Below, in pieces: positions 45,077 to 56,564 of a stretch of DNA of 64,000 nt. Every line of letters starts with the position of its first letter. Positions within the stretch are counted from its first letter, which is position 1. The DNA comes from Lineus longissimus (lineage: Eukaryota > Nemertea > Pilidiophora > Heteronemertea > Lineidae). The notes below the pieces were generated by a model. It worked only from the letters and a program-made list of their open reading frames with translations. It did no database searches and was not told where the DNA came from. A program made the translations under genes and the position numbers. Where the stretch lies: NCBI RefSeq assembly GCF_910592395.1, contig NC_088322.1, positions 7,869,431 through 7,933,430 of the forward strand, read 5' to 3'.

Positions 45077-46767
45077 ATGAAGTTAGTGTCACGTAATTTT
45101 AAAGGGAAAAATTTTAAAGCCCTACTGTATGTCATGCGACTCTTCGTGAAGTACATGTATTGTACCATGAATCTGAAGAAAGTAATCTGTGTTTTTTGCC
45201 TCCTGGCACACTTGGCCTTTTCTATGGAAAACGGAGGTGACGCTGTTGGTGATGCTGATCCTGAACCTGAGGATGATGATGAAGTTTTTGCCGCGGCACA
45301 ATATCCTCGCCGCCATAGGTCATACTCAATTCAAGAAAAAAATCGTCTAATCGATGATTACCAAAATGAAAACATCAGGGTTCCTCGCGGCGTGACTGCG
45401 ACAGAGTTTGCAAGAGCTCACAACATCCCTGCAACAACTATGCGCCGATGGCTTAACGAGGAAGATCTCCGAGATAGACATCGGGTAGCCACGACAAGGC
45501 AGAGCCACATGCAGAGACAAAGAGAGAGAGGGATTGGTGAGTGTTACCTTCGATTAAAATGCCAAAACTAGTCTCTCACAGAGGAGTGTGGTTATGTAAA
45601 ATTTAGAATTCGGAAGCATTATTTTTTTTTGGAAAATTAGTACTCTTTATTCTTTCAGCGTATTGGCCCGAGGTGGACAGACACGTACGAGAGTGGGCAG
45701 AGACTAGGCGGTAGCAGGGAGTACCCGGTGAAGACTTGGTGGAGAAGGGACAACGGTTTTTCAATCAATAGTGGGCAGAGCTTCCAGCAGCGCGGCAGCA
45801 AGAGTACCGGGATAGTAGGCCTCAACTGGTTGAGTTCAGAGCAAGCAAAGGATGGCTGAGCGGATTTTTAACAAGAAATGGCTTTAGCTTCAGGAAGCAA
45901 TGCAAAGGTTCGCAAACAATACCAGAAAACGCTGGGCAACTTGTGGCGAATTTTAGGGATGACGTAGCTCAGAATGTTGAGGAAAATGGAATCAACCTAG
46001 TCGTGAACATGGATGAAACTTTTGCACTTTGGGATATGGCACCCCAGTACACGTACGATGTCAAGGGCAGGAAGCAAATTGACGTGCGAACTTCTCGCGG
46101 CAATTCTAAATTAGGTTGCACCGTAACACTTGGAATTACGTTCGATGGCAGAAAAATGACAGCAAGTGTCATTTTTAAGGGTCTCGTCGCAGATGGCGAC
46201 GAAATTCAAAATTTGAGGGAAAACGCTCCTGAAAATGTACAAGTTAGCGGATCTGAAACGGGCTGGGCGAGTTGGCAGACTATTCTTTCTTGGGTCAACG
46301 TATGCCTTCTTCCTTTTACAGGTGACGCCTTCCCATTTCTCTTGATATGGGACATGTTCCCCGCTCACCGAAATGCACAAATCCGCCAGGAAATTGAAGA
46401 TGCCCCCGGTTTCATTGAGATGATACCGGGGAGGTGCACACCTTTAGTGCAACCACTGGACACGACGATTATCAGATCTTTCAAAAGTAATCTCCGCAAA
46501 AGGTGGAAAGCGTGGAAGATTGAGCATAACGATGAGCGAGGGAATTCCCCTCCCATAACAAGGGGTGAAGTGTTAAGTTTGATTGGCGAATCTTGGGCCC
46601 GGATAACCGCCGAGGCAATTCACACCGCCTGGCGAGCATGTGGCCTGCTTCAGGCTGATGAACCCGTCCCTGAACACGTAGACCAGGACATTGTACACTT
46701 TGATGACCATGATGACCATGATGACGAGGACAATGATCTGCATTTTCTCGACGACGAAGAGCTGTAG
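45077..46767 (+). pseudogene. pogo/Tigger-type transposase with one intron and two in-frame TAG codons
   Basis: Exon 1 (to 45536) has a helix-turn-helix near YSIQEKNRLIDDY and TATEFARAHNIPATTMRRWL. A GTGAGT donor there and a TTTCAG acceptor at 45657-45658 join in phase to exon 2 (45659-46767). Exon 2 carries a CENP-B-type helix (SKGWLSGFLTRNGFSFRK) and the DDE triad regions NMDETF, LLIWDMFPAHR and PLVQPLDTTIIRSF. Between the exon 2 start and the CENP-B helix are two TAG codons (after AETRR and after RFFNQ), each one change from CAG, so this copy is probably dead. The C-terminus is acidic (DDHDDHDDEDND). The start is unsure; the first ATG of the frame is taken. Confidence 0.82.
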
Positions 46768-46781
46768 TACCCATTCTTTCG

Positions 46782-46787
46782 AATAAA
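46782..46787 (+). terminator. Poly(A) signal of the transposase gene
   Basis: AATAAA begins 15 bases after the transposase stop (46765-46767) and lies inside the element, so the transposon carries its own 3' end signal. Confidence 0.6.
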
Positions 46788-47087
46788 GAGCGCCTTGTTA
46801 TGAACTACTCGTTCGTTTCCATTGAACTTGTAGGCCTAGAGGTTCATGTCACAGTGTGCCTCATAGTGTACTAACCTGGAATGTAAACGGCCCTGAACAT
46901 GTGTTATTATTGATTTTCCATATTGCCGGTGTGACAGCGGATATAGTCCCCCTGGAGTCATAGTCCGGTAGCATTGTATTTGATCAATTAAGCAGCATGA
47001 TCTATTGTACCGCTAACCCTAACCAAAACATTTAGCAATGCGAGCTATTGTTACACGGACTATCAGCCCTAGGACTACTATCCCTTG

Positions 47088-47132
47088 CACACCGGTTTCG
47101 CGCCACGACCGCTTTAATCGCAAACTTTACAG
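47088..47132 (-). repeat. Right terminal inverted repeat of the Tigger-type element
   Basis: Reverse complement of the left end (CTGTAAAGTTTGCGATTAAA, then GCGGTCGTGGCGCGAAACC); next to the TA at 47133-47134. Confidence 0.9.
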
Positions 47133-47389
47133 TATTTTTACTTAATGTATGCACATTGGCTGAAAGCCGTTTGTAAAGCCACATTCTTTGAGGGGATTTC
47201 CGATTTTTTGTTAATCTATGTGTTCAACCTTTTCCTGATGACACAACTATACCGGTCGCCAGAACGATAGGAAAAAAACTACATGTATTCATTTCTGTTT
47301 CTACACATGGATTTCAATAAATTGAATTGAATTATATACTGTACGTATATTTGATAGGCAAGTTTTCCATTGTTTTATCGGTTTGGGCA

Positions 47390-48837
47390 TCATCCACTGA
47401 TTCGTGTGGCACTGACCGCAAACAATCCAGACATATCACATGGGAGGCCCTCAAATGTATATTTCTTACTGTCACAAGTCTCATTGTACCAACGTAAATT
47501 GGTCAGGCCAACTTCAGCAGATACGCTTTCGATTATCTCGTTGCTTAATGGAAAGGCTTTGAACCTCTTGTTACCGACAGAGTAGAAGGTTTGACCCTGA
47601 ACCCCGGCCAAGAATAATATTCCCCCCGGCTTGAGAAGTGAGGTCACGTGTTTAACAGCACTCCTAAATGATGATTTGTCAGAACACGCCGACTCCAAAC
47701 AGAGGCTGGATGTGATGACGTCGAAGGGTTCCAAGGTCAACGGAGCTGATGGGTTCTCTTGGTGAATATCACATGGTACGACCCGTTTGATTGCTTGCCG
47801 GATGTGGTCTTGTCTGAGTTTCCATTCATCGCTGAAACGAGACAACGTTTCGGTAAGGTCGACAACAGGCCAAGGTTTTTCAAGCGGTTTCCAAGAATCG
47901 AGTGGTGTAAAGAATTGATACCGAACTGGAGTTATTGGTCGTCTCGCCAAACACCGCAAGGGTGGCGCTACATGTAAAATGGAGGTCAAACCGAGGCGCC
48001 TGGAATTTACAGCAAATGAATTCATACATATCACAGTACATACTTTTTCCCTTCTAGTTTGCACACATATTCAAAGTATCGTTGCCAGTTGTGGGCATCA
48101 GGGTCACCATTCACCCATTTTATGATTTCATCCAGATTTTGAGTTGAATAATCTGAGCAGACGATCTCTGAACATCGACTTCCAGCGGAAATGACAGAAT
48201 AGATACTCGGGCCAGACCCTACATCAAGGAGTCTGCTACCATCACGAATTTCTGCCGCAGCTGAAGAAAAATACACATAAATATTTCATCAATAATGCTC
48301 GTAATCATCATCGTCATTGTCGTCGTCGTCGTCATGCTATCAGGAAAGGCGTGCTGACTAACATCCTTTTTGTGGTCATTGGTATTAAAGGGGGGTCGGG
48401 TATGGGAACGACCCATTGATCATTTCAGAATTTGACCGTGAACCCCAACCCCCCCCCCCCCTCCCCAAGGCTGAAAGACTAAGGCCACTAAAATTACTCA
48501 ATCGTTTGAAAACGGACATCCCATGGGCAAAACTACCTGGACACCTCTAAAAATCATGGCTACATGATGGCCGCCACACCTGGCATATTTGAAATTTTGA
48601 AGTTTTTTTAAATCAAGATGGAACTTCATCCACATGTTTGCCATAAAAACAACAACATATTAGAAGAGACTGGTTCTTACCTGTGAGCTCATGGAGCATC
48701 TCTAACAACTTGTTGATGAATCGGCTTTCCTCCCTGAAAAAATTCTCCAAATAGATTTTGGGGTCGAAATCTGTTTTGTAGTCGTCTCCAGATAATGTTG
48801 CCGTCTCAAGTGATTCGGAAGCTGGATCGTTAGCCAT
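47390..48837 (-). CDS. NNMT/PNMT/INMT-family methyltransferase, copy A, 271 aa
   Basis: Exons 48837-48681, 48260-48044 and 47831-47390 join in phase to 816 nt. The N-terminus has DYKTDFDPKIYLENFF, like the YL..yF motif of the NNMT family. The SAM loop is LLDVGSGPSIYSVISAG, with the acidic strand-2 residue in VCSDYSTQNLDEI. LKPGGILFLAGV and FPLSNEIIESVSAEVGL complete the fold. The family moves a methyl group from SAM to a small amine or pyridine (nicotinamide, indolethylamine, noradrenaline) in the cytosol; the substrate here cannot be told. Length (NNMT is about 264 aa) and the three-exon layout fit the family. The ATG at 48837 is chosen because copy B keeps it and the upstream extension is not conserved. 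Confidence 0.88.
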
Positions 48838-49736
48838 GATAAGAAGCAAAGGTGCAAAATGCCTAAGGGCGCAGTACTGTATGCAGCTAAACTGGTCAAC
48901 GTGATCTGTTAACACTAACGTGGCACCAGGTGGTAAAATGTATAATTATATGACCTTGGGGGTCGTGAAGCCTACACATTACGTATTCCATTTAGGTTTA
49001 AATATTAACTATTTCAAATAATTTGATGCCATTTGTATACGAAATTGAAATTAGTTTATTGTAATACCTAATGGCATTTCTAGTGGAGGTTATATTAATA
49101 TGCCAACGTTGATATTTGATATTTTAGTATGTAGCGTACGAACGCTACATACTAAAATATCAATAGAATAAAGAATACCGGTTACACCTTGGAGTAAACA
49201 GAAGAGAAGACGGGATATGACCTGCATTGGCTGTGGGGCCATATCAGGAAGGGGAACATGAATTTCATGACTGGATCCCAACTATTGGACATTCAGCATC
49301 ACAGGCTGCAGTAGAATAAGCGGAAACTTGGATTTACCTTAGAAATTACCAACGTCCCTGATAATGCGTCCATTGCCTAGGGTAGTCGAAGAGAAAAAGC
49401 CACGTTCCCTAGTTAGTGGGCCAAATGTTACCGTTACCCCTCGGGAGTCAAACAAGTCAGGTCACCGAAAAGGACCAATCATAAAATGCCAACATTGGAT
49501 GATAAGCTGGTGATAAAAAAACTTATGTTGCCATTTCATGGGGTATTGGTATGTTTGCTAACCTTGACGGCCACCAGGTTGGCTCTAGTAAATATATAAC
49601 CACAAGTCTGATCTAAAATCGTATGTATCTGGGCATAGAAGGGTAAAGTTCAAATATAGAATAAACAGTGTTTCTGGACACTGTTACAATACCACAATGA
49701 CAGCTATCAGCCGACAATTTGACGGCTCACCTTTAG
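48838..49736. other. Upstream region of methyltransferase copy A
   Basis: Contains the hairpin at 49116-49163. A block at about 49692-49736 (ACCACAATGACAGCTATC...GACGGCTCACCTT) recurs at 52015-52058, both just downstream of methyltransferase 3' ends. No other gene seen. Confidence 0.45.
49116..49163. repeat. Perfect 21 bp hairpin with 6-base loop
   Basis: GATATTTTAGTATGTAGCG at 49118-49136 faces CGCTACATACTAAAATATC at 49143-49161, loop TACGAA; two more T-A pairs extend the stem. Palindromic ends of a foldback element, or the junction of an inverted duplication, are possible origins. Confidence 0.8.
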
Positions 49737-49940
49737 GTTTTCCATTGTTTTATCGGTTTGCGCATCATCCACCGATTCGCATAGCAACCAAAAAATCTTT
49801 TGAGAGGCCCTCAAAGGTATATATGTACTTCTTAATGTCACTAGTCTAATTGTACCAACTTAAATTGGTCAGGCCAATTTCAGCAAGTGCACTCCCGATT
49901 ATCTCGTTGCTTAATGGAAAGGCTTTCAACCTCTGTTATT
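49737..49940 (-). pseudogene. Truncated third copy of the NNMT-like gene (end of exon 3 only)
   Basis: The block matches the 3' UTR and last about 58 codons of copy A (47363-47570), including TTTTCCATTGTTTTATCGG and TATCTCGTTGCTTAATGGAAAGGC. It has an in-frame TAG (AAT TAG ACT where copy A has AAT GAG ACT) and stops matching after CAACCTCT. A dead remnant between the two full copies, showing at least two duplication events. Confidence 0.82.
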
Positions 49941-52300
49941 GCGCGAAATTACGTCATGTAAATGCTGTTTAAAGACGATTTGTGATGCCCTTCCAACGAA
50001 GTTACTCGTTGGCCGAGGCGGTTACACTGCCATCAGTGATTCTTTTACCCGATGTCGAAAGGATTCGAATCCATCCTGGGCCGCACTCTATTTTCATTTT
50101 GAAATAAATCGAATGTGATGTTACGTCCCCCCCCCCCCAAAACAGCTTTTTAGTTATAGACTCCTCAATTCTCTGGTTCCAAACTTCATCCGTGTCTATT
50201 CTTATCATTTTCAAGGGCTATTGGTAGAGTTTGTCACCAAGTGCTGATATCTTGGAAGACCCAACAGGAAATCGTTCAGTCAGATCTTCCAGAGACACCA
50301 AGCCTTTGGTGATGTTGGCGGCCTTTCCGAGAGGCGTAGATCTTGACCTGCAGTGTGCCGATATAAGGCCACATAGGGTCACGTCCAGGTAGATGAAAAT
50401 TCGTAGAAAATCGAATAATCGATGAGTCAGTAAATTGTATGAATAAGTATAAGTATTTTCAAAAATAGATAATCTGTTTTTAGTATTTTCATGAGAAACT
50501 TTGGTGAAGGTACAAGCTGAAAATAATGGACCGTGTACTCAGAACTTACATTCCTGACAAAGATTCAAAGTTTTCTGCACTTTTTGCCAAACTGAAATCG
50601 ACATCTTGGGCGGAGTACTTACGTGGCCTGGAGAATAATGACACTGCTTGCCACCATGCGCCGCCACTTGTGTTATCACACTAATGCTGATCTGATAATG
50701 ATTTTCACGAATGTTACGAGGCAGTTTTGGACATTGCTTTTGAAATTTTAGAAAATCCTATGGTTCTGGGTCGTGTCAGATTCCGCACTAAATATATTCC
50801 TCGTACAAGCGTGAACTATTTCGAGGTACTGTGGGATGTGAGAGACCCCTATTGGGGACTTTGTGTAACTTTATCTGCCTGCCTATCTGCTGCTTAAATT
50901 TTCCCTTTATTGCATTCGGCCAGATATTTTTGGGGAAAACATACTCCTTTGTATATCACCTCGTCTGGTATGTCATTATGCGCATTTCGCACAGGAAACT
51001 TATCTTGCACTATTAGTCAATAGTGGAAAAAACCGCAATGAATAACAGGCTATATGTAGGCCCTACGTGTACCGTATGTAGCGTACACACTATATTAATT
51101 CACGGTTTTTGACTATAACTATTTCGACTATTACTGTTGTATTGTTTTGATAATGATTCTGGCCGAAAAATTTCAGAAAGTTACCCCCTCCCCTATCTCC
51201 AAGATCAAAAGATAGCAGCGCCCCTGAAATAGGTTTAAAAAGGTATGAAAAAAGTCAAAGAGGCGATATTAATACAGGCTATCTAGCCTGCATTTGCTTC
51301 GCCCAACGGTGATAAAAAACCTCAGCCGAAAGCGGAAGCCCGATGAACACATTGAACAGGTTCCATGCGATCATTTTAGTCTACCAGTGTATAAAAGTGT
51401 AAAAACACCCTGTTTACAATGTTTCATTGGATGATGTATTAGCCTCGTTTTGACAATGGAGGATTTTGTGAAATAATCATCACTTCATCAGTTAATTTAC
51501 GAGACTGCGGGTTACTGCTGGTAGCATTATAAACATGTACTTCTTACCAGGCCCTGGAGAATCACTGTCTCAAGGCTACACAACTAAACCTCAGTGAATG
51601 AATTCAGGCCACAGTCCAAAAGGGGATTCTAATTGTTTTGAGGTACGGAGCAGTTTTTGAGTTTCAAACGAATGTTGTATCCTAATGCAGCCCTCGTCTT
51701 GCTATCATTAGCATGGGCCTTGTGTCGAGAGGCAATGTAATGTTCTCGCAGTTTAGTTTGGATAGAGGTGCCCTTATCAAAGCTATTTCAGCGTTTGATC
51801 GAAAAAAGTTTGGCGTCCGCGAGAAATCAAAGCATACATGTACACACCAATTCGTTCAAACGCTGAAAAAAGAAATGCAATCACTTCGAAAACCTAAACA
51901 TATCTCCTTGGGTGCAGCCTTGTTGTGCAGGAATGGAAGGTCTATGTAGTGTACTTTGGGCTAATGCAATGCGTGTGTATTGCAAAACCTACTTCTGATA
52001 CGTTGCTCATGATACCACAATGACAGCTATCGGCCGACAATTTGACGGCTCACCTTACTGAATTTGCCTTCAAACAAAAAATGAATAGCAGTCCAAAAGG
52101 AGGGTATACTTCAATCACCAATCTGAATTTAATACAACAAACGCTAGAACCACAAATGAAAAAAAGTTTGAAAACCATGCATAGCCTCTTTACATTGAGG
52201 AGCTGTTAGCTGGATGTCCATCTACACTGTTCGATCCATATACGAGGACCATGTTTATAGCTGGTAGCTGAACTTCAGTGTGAGGTTCACGGTTCGCGCA
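49941..52300. other. Spacer between methyltransferase copies
   Basis: Holds a possible exon (50218-50347, minus), a C run near 50130, and a segment (about 50750-50920) with a diverged relative near 58400-58620 (GTGAGAGACC, CTGCC.G.C.TACTGC). AT-rich otherwise; no gene recognised. Confidence 0.4.
50218..50347 (-). CDS. Possible terminal exon of an unidentified gene
   Basis: After a CTGCAG acceptor the minus strand stays open for 42 codons to TAG with coding-like composition (LGKAANITKGLVSLEDLTER, GSSKISALGDKLYQ). No upstream partner exon or known family was found, and it could be part of a transposon ORF. Confidence 0.22.
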
Positions 52301-55300
52301 TCATCCACTGATTCGTGTGGCACTGACCGCAAACAATCCAGAAAAATCATTTGAGCGACCCTCGATGGCATTTTCCTTAATGTCACTAGTCTCATTGTAC
52401 CATTGTAAATTGGTCAGGCCTACTTTGGCAAATGCACTTTCTATTATCTCGTTGCTCAATGGAAAGGTGTTGAACTTCTTCTTACCGACATAGTAGAACG
52501 TTTCACCCTGAACCCCGGCCATGAATAATTTTCCCCCCGGCTTGAGAAGTGAGGTCACGTGTTTAACAGCACTCCTATATGCTGATTCGTCACAACACGC
52601 TGCCTCCAAACAGAGGCTGGATGTGATCACGTCGAAGGGTTCCAAGACCAACGGAGCCAATGGGTTCTCTTGGTGAACATCACATGGTACGACCCGTTTG
52701 ATTGCTTGCCGGATGTGGTCTTGTCTTAGTTTCCATTCATCGCTGAAACGAGACAACGTTTCGGTAAGGTCGACAACAGGCCATGGTTTTTCAAGCGGTT
52801 TCTAAGAGTCGAGTGATGTAAAGAATTGATACCGAACTGGAGTTATTGGTTGTCTCACCAAACACCGCAAGGTTGGCGTTACATGTAAAATGGAGACCAA
52901 AACCGAGGCGCCTAGAATTTACAGCAAATGAATTCAAACATATTACAGTACATACCTTTTCCCTTCTAGTTTGCACACATATTCAAAGTATCGTTGCCAG
53001 TTGTGGGCATCATGGTCACTATTCACCCATTTTAGGATTTCATCCAAACTTTGCGTTGCATAATCCGAGCAGATGATATCTGAACATCGACTTCCAGCGG
53101 AAATGACAGAATAGATACTCGGGCCAGACCCTACATCAAGGAGTCTGCTACCATCACGAATTTCTCCCGCAGCTGAAGAAAAATACACATATATATTTCA
53201 TCAATAATGTTCGTCATCATCGTCATGGAACCCGCCGATGAACTCCATCAAAACTTTAGGTGACATCAAGTTAAGATCATTCATTAATCCACACCTTATC
53301 CGATGGTTTATATTGCCATTTTGCAATCGTCACTTCGCTTAATTGCCCTTTTCGCCTATTGCCTAATTGAACACATGTACCAGGTGCCAGACATGTTCTG
53401 CGAAACGAGAAAACTACGAAGTTGTTTTTTTAACGAAAGCTTTGACGGTGTGAAGGTCAGCATACAAGAGACAAACGATAAAATTAGGTTAATGCGCAGG
53501 CGAAAGGAGGAAGTAAAGACTGAAAGTCGCTTGATGACAATGATTGATGAAACTGCTGTCGAAAACTGGTGACGAAAAGGCTGAAGGTGGGATACAAGAA
53601 TTCTTTCGTAAGGAATTGGGAGTAGGGTACATGAAGTAAACATCGACGTGGCGCACATGCAGGTACTGAATGCGGTGGCATGGTGGATCCCGGCCTATTG
53701 TGGTGTGTTTTGCTCCAGAAAAGACACATACAAAGTGAAGAGCAATACCAGAAACCTGATGATGGGATCGAAGTACCAAGTTCACGCAGAATTTCCGAAA
53801 ATCGTTAACGACAGGCGCAAAATACTTTTCCAATACTTCAAGAAGGCTAAACCAGATGGTAGACGTGCAACACGAAATAGGGACGTTTTCTTATACGTCA
53901 ACGGAAGGAAGTTCACGGTTGACAACATTAAAAACTGTCCGGTGAAGATAACACATGTGCGAAAATTAGCCCATGGTGACTAGGCAACGGATGATCGGCG
54001 TGTTACCCCGAACTGACCAGGAGGAGACTTTGAATCTAACCCATAGGAAGCCGAGGATCGACAGGAAACTTACGACTCTAACAACAATAGTGCGTTTTCC
54101 GAAAGGCCAACGCCTACTCCATTTTCCGACATTGTGCACAGGTAGCATTGAAAGGGTAGTTGATAAAGCTTGGAATCAGTGAAACCTTGGAATAGTCAGT
54201 ACTAAACCGTGGAATCACTGTGCAAGTACCGCGTGAAATCGGGTGCGTTCCTTCCACGATTTATACCCTTCCAACTGCCAATCTCGTCCCAGCTGACTTT
54301 ATTGATAGCAATTTGCCAGTAGTTCCAGAAACCACCTTTTTGTGGAGGATGACGTCATCATGGAATGCATTTGAAATGCATTGTTGTTGTTAAAAAATAA
54401 ACTTATATTCATGACGGGCCGCAATTGCAAATATCTAATGATTTCTTTTCAATAAAAGCAAAAGAAAGGTTTTGTGATTGTTTTGTATTCCATACACTAA
54501 AATAAAACGTTTTTATTAGAAGAATCATTTTGTATATATAATGCTCTGATTAAGCTTGGTAGATAGGACAAACATGCACACGGGAATCACTAAAAAATGT
54601 GTCCGCTCAGAACTGGTGACATCACGTAAAGATATCTACATCCCTCGATGTGTACATGAAGATGTACGATATCACTCACAGCGAAGGAATTTGTTCACAT
54701 TTTCATCTCCAAACCCGGCTAAAACCTTCGGTAATAAACCTCCATCTACGTTTTTTGTCATGTTAAAGATGAGGTACGGATAAGTGCCAGCCGATACTGC
54801 ATGATGTAGTCAATCTTCTCAGTATCAACCTGTATGATTACATCGCTCCGTAGCTCAAATAGGTCTCATTAGGGAGTGTTTTTTTTATTCATGCGCCCCC
54901 CCCCCCCCCCACAGTAGTTCCTAAAATCATTGATTTCTCGGTCCTCACAGTATGTCACTTGTCAGTGTTGATTTAGCAGTTGTTTTGGCAAAGACATGTT
55001 TTTTGGAGTTTCTGAAACCTAGAGCGCTACTCAATAGGCGGCTAACAAGAAACTACGCATTTTACTGTTGTTGCCGACGTATGCGTACACTGAACTTGGG
55101 ATGTGCGTCGCCCCGTGTTGAAATGCCGTCCAGTGCCAGTTGGTGCGTTTTGCGCTGATTTGTGCAAAATTCAACATATCTCAAAAGTTCAATGGTTGAC
55201 CCTCGATTTTTTTTTATTTTTGTGTAGCGTAAGCAACTGTCTTTCATGGGAGAATGGTCATTGTAAGAATTATTCAGGAAGAAATGTATAATACTTGGGG

Positions 55301-56508
55301 GTTTTCGTGATTGTCCGGCCCAATTGGCAATATTGCCATTTGGGATGGTGAACAGAGCTAGGAGCAAATGCGACGCTTATGATTTATAACATCCTGCAGA
55401 ATCAGGGGAATCAGGCGTTTCCAGTGATATACGACACAAATGGGTTGTCCTCATGCATTCACTTTGGAAACGCATTTTAAAATAGATGATACGTCCTGTT
55501 AATGGCTTAATGGGGCACGTCATCATCGCGTACATTTGGGAAAAACTCCCTAATTAGACCATAGGCCCCGTGTGGTGGCGTAGTAAGCGGAGCGCTGATT
55601 GGTCCATATTATGGGTGTGTGGTGGGCGTGTCGTGACGTGCATGCCCATATTTGGGAGAACAGTAATGTACACTGGAGCCGAGGTATGATTGGGTTGTTC
55701 TAAAATATAGATTGTTGAATCGGATATGCGACTGATTTCTAAACTACCGTCAAATTCCGATCTGATCATGTAAAAATAATCCCCAAATATTGATTCGTAA
55801 CCACCTTAGGTTCCAATGGCATTATTTCATGTTTTTATGCATTTTTAGGACTGATTCCAAGGTTTATCACTGGTTCCAAGGTTTCCCTGATTCCAAGCTT
55901 TATCAACTACCCATTGAAAGAGTTTCCGTGGATTCATCCACCTTGCAACCCCCAAAAAATGCTGGATATCATTGTCATTAATTGAAAGGCGCCTTGAATG
56001 GTTGTCATTTGCAATTGAGAGAACATCCTGATGTCACGCACCTTTGGCGGAACTGTTGCGCGGTACCTCAGGAGCTCGAACAATTGGACAGGCGTTCGTG
56101 TTAGCGTTTCGGGGGCTTTGCGGAAACTCCCTTCCCCGAATTAAAGTTTTGAGTTGAAATGTGTGTGGACTGAACAACCGGTTAGAACAGGCCGATTTCT
56201 TGGACTATAAAAAGATTTTGACATTTTAGCACTCCAAAAACTAAATCAGATGAAGTTGACAGTTTCGCACCTGATACTTGTACTCAATTAGATAATGAGG
56301 GCACCGTCTCAGGCCACTTTTAGCTAAATCAACTCAATTGTTTGAAAACGAACAACCCTTAGGCAAAAGTACCTAGATCCTTCCAGAAGGACCCCTTTAG
56401 AAATCATGGCTACAAAACAGCTGCTGCGCATGGCAAATTTTGATATTTTGACTTTTTAGCTCACCTCTTAGCAGAGGTGAGCTTATCCTATACCGTGGCG
56501 TCCGTCGT

Positions 56509-56564
<56 letters not shown>

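Larger units (their letters stand above)
44911..47132 (+). mobile_element. pogo/Tigger-type DNA transposon, about 2.2 kb, complete ends
   Basis: The left end CTGTAAAGTTTGCGAT..., preceded by TA (44909-44910), and the right end ...ATCGCAAACTTTACAG, followed by TA (47133-47134), form inverted repeats of about 45 bp flanked by the TA duplication typical of Tc1/mariner/pogo elements. A DDE transposase gene lies inside with its own poly(A) signal. Confidence 0.9.
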
